From Erythrobacter ramosus (GTDB taxonomy: Bacteria > Pseudomonadota > Alphaproteobacteria > Sphingomonadales > Sphingomonadaceae): a DNA stretch of 64,000 bases. A program made the position numbers and the translations under genes. The notes under the pieces were generated by a model, which was given only the letters and a program-made list of their open reading frames with translations, ran no database searches and had not been told where the DNA came from. Location of the stretch: contig NZ_WTYB01000002.1 in the NCBI RefSeq assembly GCF_009828055.1, positions 186,001 to 250,000 on the forward strand, written 5' to 3'. Below are positions 6,849-16,491 of this stretch, piece by piece (the first letter of the stretch is position 1; the number at the start of each line of letters is the position of its first letter).

Positions 6849-8597
6849 TCACCTACCGATACCCTGTCCCCATCCGGGCGGTAGCCGGAGAACTTCGCGG
6901 ACCTTGTCATCCGTTCGTCGCTGCTCTGCCTCGATTTGCGACGCCCGCTCAGGTTGTGATTTGGCCAAGGCTGAACGTTCCTTCTTCAGGCTTTCGCGGA
7001 GTTCGAGGACGCTGTCGGTTGTCGTGCTCAAATGCGTGAACGCCTGTGCCGCGTGAAGAAGGCTTGGCTCCATATCAGCCAGAGGTATCCTCTGCACATT
7101 TCGGCGTTCGGTGTCACTGTCATGGCGCATGGTCATATAGCCGTCTGTGATGGCGACATCCCATTTGCCGGAAACGACAGCATCCAGCACCTTCCGCGAT
7201 TTCTCAATGCGCCGCTGCTCGGCGGAAACCGCCTCTGTCTTGCGCTTCCAATCGGCCTCGGCCGCTTCAGCTTGTTGCCTTGCTTCCGCAAGCTCATGTC
7301 TTGCCTGGATAACACCTCTCGCCCAATCGGGCGCATCTTTCTCGATGGTGGCACGGATTGGTTCGGGCATCGACGCCATCAGTTGAGGCGCAACAGCGAC
7401 CTTACCGCTGTCATCAATGGTGACCTTGTCAGATGCCGACGCGGTGGCGGAGATCACGGTCAGCCAGCGCTCCTGCAAGAGCGTCGCGGCGTTAGCCTGT
7501 CGATCTTTCGCCGCAGCGGCATTCAATGCCTCCGTTGCCGTGTCTAGACGCTGTTTGATCTGTTTTTCTGCATCGTTGTTGTTCGCGATCCTGATATCCA
7601 GATCGCGCACGGCATCTTGATGCGCTCGCAGGGCTTCCTGATGGGCGTCGACGGACCGCTGATGCTCCTTGCGCTCTCGTTCCAGCGTCGCTTCCTTGTC
7701 AGCCAGCCTGAGCAACGTTCGGCGAACGGTCTCAAGCGCATCGGCAAGCGTGCGTCCGATTGCTACAATGCCTGCCGACCAACGGCTCTCGTATGCCGTC
7801 TTCTCCGGGTGGGTCATTCGAGATTTCGCCATTGAGAGAGTGGCTCCGGAAACCCGCAGTTCTAGACCGTTTCCATCGTCCGCCGCCCTGACGAGAAGTG
7901 CCAGTTGTGCCGCCTCACGATTACGGTCGCGCTCAAGTTGTTCCCGTTCGGTCGTGACCTGCGCCATTGCAGATTTCGCGGTTTCCATAAGGGCAGCGGC
8001 CGCTCGCCTAGTCTCAGCCATCGCCTGAAGATGTACGTGCTTCATCCGCGCAACGACGGCAGGAGTTGGTTCAACGCCAAGCCCTTCGGCCATCAGGGCC
8101 ATCATCTCGTCTGCGATGGTGTCCTTGCCGCAGTACCGATCGAGGTCGCAGGCGACCCACTCAACATCCATCTCGTCATGGCCTGCCGCTTCCAGCATCC
8201 GACGCTGGGCTTCGGTCAGCTCGTTGCCCGTGCCCGGACGCTGGGCGATATCGAACGCGCTCGCCATGGTGCGGTACTCCCGCACGCGGGCCGCCGGATC
8301 ACGCGCCGGATCGTGCAGCTCCATGATCAGCTTCGACAGGCAATTGCGCAGTTCGGTTTCGAACAGCCCCTTGATCGTGTCTGCATCGAGCGTCTGGTTC
8401 TGTTCGAAGTAGGCGTTCACGGTCCGGCGCACCCTGTCAAACTGCGCGGTGAGAATCGCGACCCTTTCGCGCGCTTCCTGCCCGTCACAGGTGGAAAGTG
8501 GCACGATTACATGGATATCCTTGCCATCCAGCAAACGGACCCGTCTGCGGAAATAGTAGCGGCCATAGCGGCGCGTGCTGAAGGGTATCTTTGGCAT
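6849..8597 (-). CDS. Chimeric protein: integrase-type N-terminus plus long coiled coil
   Basis: A 582-residue protein. The first 70 residues ('STRRYGRYYFRRRVRLLDG' and the following VPLSTCDGQEAR) resemble the DUF6538-type N-terminus of phage/island tyrosine recombinases. The rest is not a recombinase catalytic domain: I see no R...H-x-x-R...Y arrangement. Instead it has long Lys/Glu/Ala-rich coiled coils (about 200-260 and 300-390, also 440-490) and a short globular segment near 'GKWDVAITDGYMTMRHD'. The coiled-coil part recalls the C-terminal half of some plasmid mobilisation proteins, but this is a weak resemblance. The start at 8597 follows GGAGAGCCCTTCA. It begins 110 bases from the 3' end of tRNA-Pro(TGG), the classical place for an integrase gene, so it is probably island-derived. 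Confidence 0.6.
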   Translation of the reverse strand: MPKIPFSTRRYGRYYFRRRVRLLDGKDIHVIVPLSTCDGQEARERVAILTAQFDRVRRTVNAYFEQNQTLDADTIKGLFETELRNCLSKLIMELHDPARDPAARVREYRTMASAFDIAQRPGTGNELTEAQRRMLEAAGHDEMDVEWVACDLDRYCGKDTIADEMMALMAEGLGVEPTPAVVARMKHVHLQAMAETRRAAAALMETAKSAMAQVTTEREQLERDRNREAAQLALLVRAADDGNGLELRVSGATLSMAKSRMTHPEKTAYESRWSAGIVAIGRTLADALETVRRTLLRLADKEATLERERKEHQRSVDAHQEALRAHQDAVRDLDIRIANNNDAEKQIKQRLDTATEALNAAAAKDRQANAATLLQERWLTVISATASASDKVTIDDSGKVAVAPQLMASMPEPIRATIEKDAPDWARGVIQARHELAEARQQAEAAEADWKRKTEAVSAEQRRIEKSRKVLDAVVSGKWDVAITDGYMTMRHDSDTERRNVQRIPLADMEPSLLHAAQAFTHLSTTTDSVLELRESLKKERSALAKSQPERASQIEAEQRRTDDKVREVLRLPPGWGQGIGR

Positions 8598-8706
8598 TGA
8601 AGGGCTCTCCGAGAAGGCTCGGTGAACCGGCATGTGACATAACATGTGACACTCCGCCTCACCGAGAGGTGAAAAGCGGTTTTCCTTCAATGCTTTGCAA
8701 GAAAAG

Positions 8707-8783
<77 letters not shown>

Positions 8784-8821
8784 ACTCTGTTTCGTCCCGC
8801 CCGCTCCGCGCTCGCCTCCGG

Positions 8822-8894
8822 TGGGCCCGGCAGGATTCGAACCCGCGACCTAGCCGTTATGAGCGGCCAGCTCTAACCGCTGAGCTACAGGCCC
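8822..8894 (-). tRNA. tRNA with CAT anticodon, probably Ile2
   Basis: Minus-strand cloverleaf: acceptor GGGCCTG/CGGGCCC, anticodon loop CTCATAA, T loop TTCGAAT, discriminator A. CCA is not encoded (CCG follows). A CAT anticodon can be Met or lysidine-modified Ile2. The 'GGTCG' variable/T-stem junction and D-arm resemble Ile2, so I favour Ile2; elongator Met is the alternative. Confidence 0.85.
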
Positions 8895-8977
8895 TTGGAA
8901 ACAAGGCACCGGAACGCAGGGCGAGGCCCAGCCCCTACTCTGCCACTGACAGGGAGACAAGCTGGTAAACGTGCTGC

Positions 8978-9979
8978 CTATCCGCCGGTTGCTGCGATGA
9001 TATCGGTCACCTTGCATGTCGTCACCCCGCGCGCGGTCAGACGGGCGTAGACCGCCTCCAGCCAGCCATAGAGGGCCTCCACGTCAGCTTGGGTGGCGGT
9101 GTAGGGCGTATAGCCAGGCGCGAGGGAGGGGCTGTGGAACGACAGCACCAGCACCGGAAGCCCATCATCCAGCGCGATATCGATGCCGCGCAGCGCCTCT
9201 TCGCTGGATACGCCTTCCGGCGTCAGTGCGATCCGCTCCAGCAGACCGAGCCGCGAAAGTGCACCCATGCCGCGCGGGATCCGCTCGCCGATCCGTTGCA
9301 GCGGCCGCCCCATGCCGCGCAGGCGTCCGGCATGGACCGATGTGACGGGCAGTTCGAGCAGCCGCATTGCGCCGTCGACCCAATAGGGTTCAAGCGGATG
9401 CCGGGTGTAATCCGGCCCGCCACCCGCGCTGTAATCGAACAGCGAACGCACCGAGGTATCGACTCTGATTCCGGCGTGCTTCAACAGGTCGGCGGTGTGC
9501 GGCCCAAGCCCATACCGCCCCGCGCGGTAGATCAGCGGAGCGGTGCCGAACTTGGCTTCAATCGCGTCGCGCAGACCCATGAACTTGGCCATCTCCAGTG
9601 CTTGCGGGAGATTGCCGGCAAAGGAGTTGTAGACGCACACCTCCTCATCGAAGGGCGGATTGACCCACGGGTGCAATTGCACGCCGACTTCCGCCGTGCC
9701 GCGCCGCACCGCATCGCCGATGATCTCAACGGCGCGCGCATCCTGCACGATGGGCCAATCGACCAGATAGACGGGGTGCGCGCCGATCGCCTCGCAGAAA
9801 GCCTGAAAGCGCGGGATCGCCTCGACATGCTTGACGCCGTAGCCGTCACGCCGGAATGGGGCGGTCCAATTGAAACACTCTTCGGTATCGACTGTCAGCA
9901 GCACGCGCTGGCCGAAGCCGGGCGCAAAGGCAGCCGTGCGCCCGGCAGGCGGCACATCGAGCATTGATCCTGTGGTCAT
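8978..9979 (-). CDS. Polysaccharide deacetylase family protein (WalW-like)
   Basis: A 333-residue cytoplasmic-looking protein with the NodB-type deacetylase fold. The N-terminal 'VLLTVDTEECFNW' carries the catalytic/metal Asp of motif 1; 'EVGVQLHPWVNPP' gives the motif-2 His; 'LIYRAGRYGLG' resembles motif 3; 'VLVLSFHSPSL' is the late His motif. Such proteins remove N-acetyl groups from surface polysaccharides; the WalW subgroup is found with cell-wall or capsule loci. There is no signal peptide. It lies 27 bases downstream of an orphan soluble histidine kinase on the same strand and is probably co-transcribed with it. The start at 9979 follows GAGGACG. Confidence 0.75.
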   Translation of the reverse strand: MTTGSMLDVPPAGRTAAFAPGFGQRVLLTVDTEECFNWTAPFRRDGYGVKHVEAIPRFQAFCEAIGAHPVYLVDWPIVQDARAVEIIGDAVRRGTAEVGVQLHPWVNPPFDEEVCVYNSFAGNLPQALEMAKFMGLRDAIEAKFGTAPLIYRAGRYGLGPHTADLLKHAGIRVDTSVRSLFDYSAGGGPDYTRHPLEPYWVDGAMRLLELPVTSVHAGRLRGMGRPLQRIGERIPRGMGALSRLGLLERIALTPEGVSSEEALRGIDIALDDGLPVLVLSFHSPSLAPGYTPYTATQADVEALYGWLEAVYARLTARGVTTCKVTDIIAATGG

Positions 9980-10006
9980 CGTCCTCGCACGCCCCCGCGC
10001 ATCAGC

Positions 10007-11791
10007 CTAAGCCTCAACGGCGCTAGGCAGAGCGGGAATTTCGGTCAAGAGCGGCAGGGTCAGCACCAGCGTCTTGCCATCGCGCCGCATTGCACCGCCT
10101 GCCGCGCGTGCTTCTGCCCGAGCAAGGCGCAGGGCAAAGCCGGTGCCGAACAATCCGGCATTGATCGCGCTTTCCGCAGAGCGGGTGGTTGCGGCAAACA
10201 GGTTGTCCTCCGCTGCAAGCCGCGCGGGCAGGGCGCAGATCAGCCGCGCCATTGCGCCGCCTGCACCGATCAGCGGATCGAGCTGCACCGCAATCCGCTC
10301 ACCCGCGCCGCAAGCCGCGCCGAGGCTGGCGAGCAGCCGCCACACCAGCGCCTCGGCGTCCTCGGGGTCGAGCCCGATCAGCAGGGTGGCAGTATCGGGG
10401 AAGGAGAGCGCCAGTCCCGCGCCCTGCGGCGCCAGCACCGGATCAAGCTGGGCAGCGGTGCGGCGCACCAAGGCGGCGAGATCGGTCTCACCCGGTTCGA
10501 TCCGGGTCGCGCCCGTTTCCAGCCGCGCGAGCCGGTCAAGCTCCTCGAACCCGGCAAGGATACGCGCGGCATCGGCCGCGATGGCGGCGGCGAGCGCGCG
10601 GTATTCATGCGGGGCAGGGCCGAACAGCTGCTGCTGGATCACCTCGGCATAGCCCTGCACGGCGGTGACGGGCGTGCGCAATTCGTGGAGCAGCTGGCGG
10701 ATGCGGTCCGCTTCGCGCGCTTCGGGGCCGGAGGGGCCGCTGGTCGCATCGGGCGCGCGGCGGAAGCGGCCGAAATAGCCGGTGAAGTGGCCTTCCTCGC
10801 TAAAGCGCGGTTCGGCATCGACGATCCAGTCGCCGGTGATGGCAGGCGCACCAGAAAGGCTGATCTCGCCCCCGGTGATCGGCTGGCGGCGGGCAAAGGC
10901 ACGGGCGAGACTGGCGCTGCCCGAGGTATCCGCGCCGCCCGTGTGCGAGGCGAACAGGCGGGTCCCGACCACCATCGGTGCGACTTCGCTGACGGCCCAA
11001 GCGATCCGCCCGCTGGTGTCAGCGGCAAAGCCGAAGCTGGCAATGGCGCGCTGGTTGCGCTCGGGCAATTCGCCCAGCGGCAATCGCGGCGAGCTATCGA
11101 GATCGAGCGGGCTGTCACCGCGCGTCCGGCGGAACTGGGCGATCCGCTCGACCAGCGCAGAGATCTCGGTGCGGCCACTCTCGTCCCGGTCGCGCTGCCG
11201 GATGGGGATGGCGGGCGCCACGGGACGCACAACCTCTGGGGCCTTGCGCAGCAGGATCGGCGCGGACGGCGGAGCGGGCAGGGACTCCGCAGCAGTCATA
11301 GGCCCGGTTGGCGCAACCTGCGGATCGGCGGTCGAAGTAGCTGGGGCGGGAAGTCCGCGATCATGCACGCCGAGCCGGGACAGCAAAGCCTCGACATCAA
11401 TCGGCAGATCGCGGCGCAGACGCAGAAACCCGCGCGCGCGCACCGGCAGGCGCGGGATCAGCGCGGTCCAGTCGTCCGAGGTCAGCTCGGCGCGGCTCAA
11501 GGCGGCGGAAGCGACATCGGGTTCGTGATCGGATAGGTGCGACGCCAGATCGGGGCTGCGGAACCGCCAGCCCGGCTCTCGGATCATTTGCGCCCGGTTG
11601 GAGGCGGGAATCGCCTCGGCCAGCGCGTCCATCCGCAGCCAAGCGGCTGCCAATAGGCTAGGGTCGCTTCCGCGCGCATGGGCGCGGTCCTTGCCCAATA
11701 GATCGAGCAATTGCCGGTACTGCGTGCGCAGGCTCGCCTCGCCAGTGGCGCGTTGGCGCAGCACGGTGGCAAGGCGATCATCGAAGAACAA
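10007..11791 (-). CDS. Soluble orphan sensor histidine kinase (HisKA type)
   Basis: A 594-residue kinase without membrane segments. The N-terminal 120 residues are helical; a PAS-like region lies around residues 210-350 ('RAIASFGFAADTSGRIAW'); the phospho-acceptor motif is 'LLHELRTPVTAVQGYAEVI'; an ATPase-like domain follows, although its G boxes are degenerate ('GLFGTGFALRLARAEARAAGG'). I read the start as TTG (11791), because GAGGAGACGAGT precedes it. No response regulator is adjacent. The gene for a polysaccharide deacetylase follows at 27 bases, so the signal may bear on surface polysaccharide, but that is inference from position only. Confidence 0.8.
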   Translation of the reverse strand: MFFDDRLATVLRQRATGEASLRTQYRQLLDLLGKDRAHARGSDPSLLAAAWLRMDALAEAIPASNRAQMIREPGWRFRSPDLASHLSDHEPDVASAALSRAELTSDDWTALIPRLPVRARGFLRLRRDLPIDVEALLSRLGVHDRGLPAPATSTADPQVAPTGPMTAAESLPAPPSAPILLRKAPEVVRPVAPAIPIRQRDRDESGRTEISALVERIAQFRRTRGDSPLDLDSSPRLPLGELPERNQRAIASFGFAADTSGRIAWAVSEVAPMVVGTRLFASHTGGADTSGSASLARAFARRQPITGGEISLSGAPAITGDWIVDAEPRFSEEGHFTGYFGRFRRAPDATSGPSGPEAREADRIRQLLHELRTPVTAVQGYAEVIQQQLFGPAPHEYRALAAAIAADAARILAGFEELDRLARLETGATRIEPGETDLAALVRRTAAQLDPVLAPQGAGLALSFPDTATLLIGLDPEDAEALVWRLLASLGAACGAGERIAVQLDPLIGAGGAMARLICALPARLAAEDNLFAATTRSAESAINAGLFGTGFALRLARAEARAAGGAMRRDGKTLVLTLPLLTEIPALPSAVEA

Positions 11792-11953
11792 ACTCGTCTC
11801 CTCAAGCGGGCGTAGACAGCACGAATCACATGCGCCGAAACGCCGCGCCGCGTACCCATACGCTGTGCCAAGCTGTTCGTCTTATCAGGATGGAGCAATA
11901 GTCACAGTCTAACGCTCAAGGCGCGTTGCAAAGCGGGACAATTGCTGGCAGAC

Positions 11954-11966
11954 CTAATAATATTAG
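11954..11966. promoter_or_regulatory. AT-rich dyad upstream of the Lrp-family gene
   Basis: CTAATA-A-TATTAG is a perfect 6-bp dyad with a one-base centre in an otherwise GC-rich region, 100 bases before the Lrp/AsnC gene. AT-rich dyads are usual for Lrp-family autoregulation. Binding is inferred. Confidence 0.3.
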
Positions 11967-12065
11967 CCAAGCGAGCCATCCGGCGAGCGTCTTGTTTCTT
12001 TGCGATCATAATGCACGCGCGTTGCCGCCGGGTGAACGCTGGCGTGATGGGGGAGCTTCAGCCAC

Positions 12066-12527
12066 GTGGCCAATCTCGACGATATCGACCGCCGATTGCT
12101 GGCGGAATTGCAGGCAGAAGGCCGCGTCACCAATGTCGAACTCGCCCAGCGCGTCGGGCTGACCGCGCCGCCGTGCCTGCGCCGCGTGCGCGGCCTCGAG
12201 GAAGACGGTGTGATCCGCGGCTACCACGCCGATCTCGACCCGTCGAAACTGGGCTTTGCGATCACCGTCTTCGCGATGGTCAGCCTCAAGAGCCAGGCCG
12301 AAGCCAGCTTGCGTGAATTCGAGGAGCATATGCGTGCGCTGCCCGAAGTGCGCGAATGCCACATGCTGAATGGCGAGATCGACTTCATCCTCAAGATCGT
12401 GAGCAAGGATCTTCAAAGCTTTCAGGAGTTCCTGACCGGCAAGCTGACGCCCGCGCCGAATGTGGAAAGCGTCAAGACGTCGCTCACCATCCGAACAGCC
12501 AAGCAGGAGCCCGGCGTTCCTTTGTAA
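12066..12527 (+). CDS. Lrp/AsnC-family transcriptional regulator
   Basis: A 153-residue regulator with a GTG start (12066). The N-terminal winged HTH (about 5-60) reads 'LDDIDRRLLAELQAEGRV' and 'VELAQRVGLTAPPCLRRV'; residues 70-145 form the RAM (Lrp_AsnC ligand) domain, e.g. 'LPEVRECHMLNGEIDFIL'. Family members regulate amino-acid metabolism or transport and usually bind an amino acid. No obvious target gene is adjacent: the GFA gene follows 14 bases downstream and may share its transcript. Upstream is an AT-rich dyad at 11954-11966 that may be autoregulatory. Confidence 0.9.
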   Translation: MANLDDIDRRLLAELQAEGRVTNVELAQRVGLTAPPCLRRVRGLEEDGVIRGYHADLDPSKLGFAITVFAMVSLKSQAEASLREFEEHMRALPEVRECHMLNGEIDFILKIVSKDLQSFQEFLTGKLTPAPNVESVKTSLTIRTAKQEPGVPL

Positions 12528-12541
12528 ATGGGTTGGCCGCT

Positions 12542-12991
12542 GTGACCGATGCACCTCGACTAGCTGAACCTGTCACCGGGCGTTGCCTGTGCGGCGCGGT
12601 GACGATTACGGTTACCGCGATGCAGGCCGAGGTCGATATCTGTCACTGCGCGATGTGCCAGCGCTGGGGCGGGGCGTTCTACGCAGGCGTGAAGGGCGAA
12701 GGCGCCGAAGTGACGGGCGAGGACGCTGTTACCATCTACCGCTCCAGCCCGTGGGCCGAGCGCGCCTTCTGCGGAACCTGCGGCAGCAACCTGTGGTATC
12801 GCTTCCTGCCGACCGGCGGGCGCTCGTTTCTGGCGGGCCTGTTCGATCTGCCACCGGGCTTCGGGATCGAGCAGCAGATTTTTGTCGACGAAAAGCCCGA
12901 TTGGTATGATATTGCTCAGGAAAGCCCGATGCTGACGGGCCCCGAGGTGATCGCCGAGGCGATCGCGCAGGGGCTTAAACTCGGCGACTAA
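12542..12991 (+). CDS. GFA family (glutathione-dependent formaldehyde-activating-like) protein
   Basis: A 149-residue zinc protein of the GFA/CENP-V fold. Cys ligands are visible: 'GRCLCGAVT' (residues about 14-22), 'ICHCAMCQRWGG' (about 35-46), and 'FCGTCGSNLWYR' (about 79-90). The family includes S-(hydroxymethyl)glutathione synthase, but most members have no known substrate, so formaldehyde activity is not established here. I take the GTG at 12542 as start; the upstream reading frame has no good ATG. It is likely co-transcribed with the Lrp gene. Its TAA and the TAG of the convergent NADH dehydrogenase share four bases (CTAA, 12988-12991). Confidence 0.8.
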   Translation: MTDAPRLAEPVTGRCLCGAVTITVTAMQAEVDICHCAMCQRWGGAFYAGVKGEGAEVTGEDAVTIYRSSPWAERAFCGTCGSNLWYRFLPTGGRSFLAGLFDLPPGFGIEQQIFVDEKPDWYDIAQESPMLTGPEVIAEAIAQGLKLGD

Positions 12992-14298
12992 TGCAGCTTC
13001 AGCTTGGGCCGCACGATGCGGTTCACGCGGCCCACCAGCATCAGGAACGTCGCCTTCACCCAGCCATGAATGCCGATCAGGTGCAGGCGGTACAGCGAGG
13101 TGTAGATGAACCGCGCCAGCCGTCCCTCGATCGCCATGCTCCCACCGATCAGGTTGCCCATCAGGCTCCCCACGGTCGAGAAGCGGCTGAGCGACACCAG
13201 CGAGCCCTTGTCATGATAGGCGAAGTGTCGGAGCGGCTGTCCGCGCTGCATCCGGCAGATATTGTCGAACACCGTGCCTGCCATCTGGTGCGCCGCCTGC
13301 GCACGCGGGGGGACGGGGCGGTCTTCGCCGGGCGGGGTGTAACTGGCGCAGTCGCCGAGCGCGAAGATGCTCGGATCAACCGTGGTCTGCAAAGTGTCGG
13401 TGACGAGGATCTGGTTGCGCGAATTGGTCTCCAACCCAAGGCCTGAGAGGTAGTCTGCCCCCTTCACGCCCGCCGCCCAGACGATCAGATCGGCCTCGAT
13501 CACCTCGCCCGTTCTGGTGATGAGCTGGCGCGGGCGGGCTTCGACCACCTGCACGTCAGGGCGGACCTGCACGCCGAGCACGCCGAGCTCATGCTTGGCC
13601 GCTGCCGCGAGCTTTTCGGGCAGGGCGGGAAGAATGCGCGGCCCAGCTTCGAGCAGGGTCACGTGCATCCGGCCCTCGTCAAACACTTCAAGCCCGTAGT
13701 GCCGCAGCGCGCCCGCCGCATTGTACAGCTCGGCGGCCAATTCTACCCCCGTCGCCCCGCCGCCGACGATGGCGATGCGCACCTGTTCGTTGGCGGTTGG
13801 ATCGTTCATCATCGCCCGGCTGACGCGCAGGCAGTGGTTGAGCAGCCGGGTGCGGAACCGGTCCGCCTGCACGCGGCTGTCGAGGTAGAGGCAATGTTCC
13901 TTCACCCCCGGCACACCGAAATCGTTCGATACCGACCCCATCGCCAGCGCGAGGATATCGTATCGGATGGTGTGGGCCTCGATCAGCGCGCTGCCGTCCT
14001 CATCCTTTACCGGAGCGAGGCTGATGGTCTTGGCCTCCCGGTCGATCCCGTCGAGACTGCCCTGGAAGAAGCGATAGCCCCAGCGGTAGCAATGCCCGCG
14101 ATAGCCAACTTCATCGAGGTTCGCATCGAGCGATCCGGCCGCGACTTCGTGCAGCAACGGCTTCCAGATGTGCGACAGGTTTTTGTCGACCAGAATGATG
14201 TCGTGCCGCTTGCGCCCGTATTTCGCGCCGAGCCTGCGGACCAGTTCCAACCCGCCCGCGCCCCCGCCGACGACGACAATCTGGGTCTTGCGGTTCAT
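12988..14298 (-). CDS. ndh: Type II NADH dehydrogenase (NDH-2)
   Basis: A 436-residue flavoprotein that passes electrons from NADH to quinone without pumping protons, attached to the inner face of the membrane. The FAD-binding motif is 'IVVVGGGAGGLELVRRLG' (about 7-24); the NAD-binding motif is 'IAIVGGGATGVELAAEL' (about 172-188); a conserved 'DLIVWAAGVKG' precedes the late FAD motif 'FALGDCASY'. The C-terminal amphipathic segment ('RFIYTSLYRLHLIGIHG') fits membrane attachment. The gene is convergent with the GFA gene. The length is normal for the family. Sulfide:quinone oxidoreductase is excluded by lack of its Cys residues. Confidence 0.88.
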   Translation of the reverse strand: MNRKTQIVVVGGGAGGLELVRRLGAKYGRKRHDIILVDKNLSHIWKPLLHEVAAGSLDANLDEVGYRGHCYRWGYRFFQGSLDGIDREAKTISLAPVKDEDGSALIEAHTIRYDILALAMGSVSNDFGVPGVKEHCLYLDSRVQADRFRTRLLNHCLRVSRAMMNDPTANEQVRIAIVGGGATGVELAAELYNAAGALRHYGLEVFDEGRMHVTLLEAGPRILPALPEKLAAAAKHELGVLGVQVRPDVQVVEARPRQLITRTGEVIEADLIVWAAGVKGADYLSGLGLETNSRNQILVTDTLQTTVDPSIFALGDCASYTPPGEDRPVPPRAQAAHQMAGTVFDNICRMQRGQPLRHFAYHDKGSLVSLSRFSTVGSLMGNLIGGSMAIEGRLARFIYTSLYRLHLIGIHGWVKATFLMLVGRVNRIVRPKLKLH

Positions 14299-14473
14299 CC
14301 GTCACTCCTTGGCACACGCAGTGCAGCGCAATCCCGCAGCCCTGTTAGCGGGTGCGGGCAGCAAATGCGCGTCAAATCAACGTAGCGCTGTGCAACTTGT
14401 GTTGCGGTGCAGCAAAAAAGCATCAGCGCGCCAACCGCTAAGCGTTCCAGCACTTTGGCTGCAATGCCGGTAG

Positions 14474-15175
14474 CTAGCTTCGCAGCGCCCACTCAAGCGG
14501 TGCCGGCAGCGTGTCGCCGCTGTAGTCCACTTGCAGCACTCGGCGCGAACCCGTGACGGTCGAGCGGCGTGACGCGTGCAGGATCGGTGTAGCGTAGGCC
14601 CATACGTCGCCGTGCTGGGCAAGACATGCGGCAACCTCGCTGGTGGCCACCACCGCAGTTATGCGCGCTTCAGGGATGTAACCCTTCCGATGGGACCCAA
14701 GCGCGATTTCGAGCGGTGCATTGTCTGGTGTGACGGGATCGAGGTGGATACGCAGCGTGATCATCGCCCCGATCAGCGCAAAGGGCGGCTCGACATGCGG
14801 GCTCCCTTGCTTGACGGTCCACGGGCCGTATCCTTCGACTTCCGCGCGTGCGGCAACGTTGATTGTGCGATCCTGATGCCAACCTAATGCCCAGTTGGTA
14901 GCTGGTGACTTGTCGAAAGCAATTGCGCGCACCGGCCGCGCGGGCCGTCCCAACAGTTGCGAAGCCAGCGCGGCAATCGGCCCGGGCGAGACGAGGTAGG
15001 AAGCGAAGGCGCCCAGCCGGTGGAGCCGAGTGCCGGGCGCAGTCGGGGCGTTGGCGTACCAGTCTGCAAGGGCGGGAAGCATGTCACGGGCGGAACCCGG
15101 AAACAGCTGCGCGCCGTCAGTGGCAAACGAGAGCGTGTCTAGCCGACCCGCTCTTCCAGCCACTTTTCCAACCAC
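14474..15175 (-). CDS. Phytanoyl-CoA dioxygenase (PhyH) family protein
   Basis: A 233-residue protein with features of Fe(II)/2-oxoglutarate oxygenases of the PhyH type: 'GWHQDRTI' gives the HxD part of the iron triad and '[11 protein letters not shown]' the distal His, with '[11 protein letters not shown]' for 2-oxoglutarate. The substrate is unknown. It begins inside the 3' end of accC (the first 37 bases overlap), so it may be translationally coupled to that operon. The start is uncertain: ATG at 15175 or GTG at 15163. A role in fatty acid metabolism would fit the neighbour, but that is inference from position. Confidence 0.7.
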   Translation of the reverse strand: MVGKVAGRAGRLDTLSFATDGAQLFPGSARDMLPALADWYANAPTAPGTRLHRLGAFASYLVSPGPIAALASQLLGRPARPVRAIAFDKSPATNWALGWHQDRTINVAARAEVEGYGPWTVKQGSPHVEPPFALIGAMITLRIHLDPVTPDNAPLEIALGSHRKGYIPEARITAVVATSEVAACLAQHGDVWAYATPILHASRRSTVTGSRRVLQVDYSGDTLPAPLEWALRS

Positions 15176-16488
15176 TTGATCGAATAGTCGCCGTTCAGCA
15201 CATCGTCCTGCCGCAGCAGTTCCTGATGCAGCGGGATGTTGGTTTTCACACCTTCGACCACCATTTCCTCAAGCGCGCGGCGCAGGCGCATGATGCAGCC
15301 TTCACGGGTGCGGCCATAGACAATCACCTTGGCGATCATGCTGTCGTAATAGGGAGGGATCCGGTAGCCGGCGTAAAGCCCTGAATCGACCCGCACATGC
15401 ATCCCGCCCGCCGCATGATAATACGTCACGAGGCCGGGCGAGGGCGCGAAGTTGAACGGGTCTTCGGCGTTGATCCGGCACTCGATTGCGTGCCCCTGAA
15501 ACTCGAGCTCGTCCTGCGTGACCGACAGCGGCTTGCCTTCAGCGATGCGAATCTGTTCGCGCACCAGATCGACGCCGGTGATCGCTTCGGTGACGGGGTG
15601 TTCGACCTGAAGCCGGGTGTTCATTTCGATGAAGTAGAACTCGCCGTTTTCCCACAGGAATTCGATCGTCCCCGCGCCGCGATAGGCCATATCGCGCATC
15701 GCCTTGGAGCAGACTTCGCCCATCCGGGCGCGTTCTTCGGGGCTGATGACGGGGGAGGGGGCTTCTTCCAGCACCTTCTGGTGGCGGCGCTGGAGCGAGC
15801 AATCGCGCTCACCCAAGTGGATCGCATTACCATTGCCATCGCCGAACACCTGGAATTCGATGTGGCGCGGATTGCCGAGGTATTTCTCGATATAGACTGT
15901 GGCATCGCCGAACGCCGCCTTTGCCTCGCTGCCGGCCTGCTGCATCAGGGTTTCGAGCTTGTCCTCGGCCTCGCACACCTTCATGCCGCGCCCGCCGCCG
16001 CCGCTCGCGGCCTTGATGATCACGGGGTAGCCGATTTCCTTCGCGATCCGGCGCGCTTCGTCGAAATCGCTGACCGCGCCGTCCGAGCCGGGGACCAGCG
16101 GCAGGCCGAGCGCGCCAGCCGTGCGCTTGGCCTCGACCTTGTCGCCCATGGTGCGGATATGTTCGGGCTTGGGGCCGATCCAGATGATGTCATGCGCTTC
16201 GACAATATCGGCGAACTTGGCGTTCTCCGACAGAAAGCCGTAACCGGGGTGGATCGCATCGCACTGCGCAATCTCGGCAGCCGAGATAATGTTGGCGATG
16301 TTGAGATAGCTTTCGCCAGCGGGCGGCGGGCCGATGCATACCGCATGATCGGCAAGGCGCACGTGCATCGCATCGGCATCGGCGGTGGAGTGCACCGCCA
16401 CCGTCTCGATCCCCATTTCATGCGCCGCGCGGTGGATGCGCAAAGCGATCTCGCCGCGATTGGCGATCAGGATGCGTTTGATCCCCAT
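15139..16488 (-). CDS. accC: Acetyl-CoA carboxylase, biotin carboxylase subunit
   Basis: A 449-residue ATP-grasp enzyme that carboxylates the biotin on AccB, the first half of malonyl-CoA synthesis. The N-terminus '[19 protein letters not shown]' is diagnostic. The ATP-binding glycine loop is '[13 protein letters not shown]' (about residue 160), and the catalytic segment is '[18 protein letters not shown]' (about 285). The length matches E. coli AccC (449 aa). It lies 3 bases downstream of accB on the same strand, in the usual accB-accC order. The downstream PhyH gene overlaps its end. Confidence 0.97.
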   Translation of the reverse strand: MGIKRILIANRGEIALRIHRAAHEMGIETVAVHSTADADAMHVRLADHAVCIGPPPAGESYLNIANIISAAEIAQCDAIHPGYGFLSENAKFADIVEAHDIIWIGPKPEHIRTMGDKVEAKRTAGALGLPLVPGSDGAVSDFDEARRIAKEIGYPVIIKAASGGGGRGMKVCEAEDKLETLMQQAGSEAKAAFGDATVYIEKYLGNPRHIEFQVFGDGNGNAIHLGERDCSLQRRHQKVLEEAPSPVISPEERARMGEVCSKAMRDMAYRGAGTIEFLWENGEFYFIEMNTRLQVEHPVTEAITGVDLVREQIRIAEGKPLSVTQDELEFQGHAIECRINAEDPFNFAPSPGLVTYYHAAGGMHVRVDSGLYAGYRIPPYYDSMIAKVIVYGRTREGCIMRLRRALEEMVVEGVKTNIPLHQELLRQDDVLNGDYSIKWLEKWLEERVG

Positions 16489-16491
16489 GGT

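Noticed and set aside
8822..8894. Elongator Met tRNA
   Set aside because: Anticodon CAT allows it, but the D-arm and variable-region pattern favours Ile2; the call is kept as probable Ile2.
9089..9967. Long frame opposite the polysaccharide deacetylase gene
   Set aside because: High-GC antisense frame lacking motifs; the deacetylase on the other strand has clear motifs.
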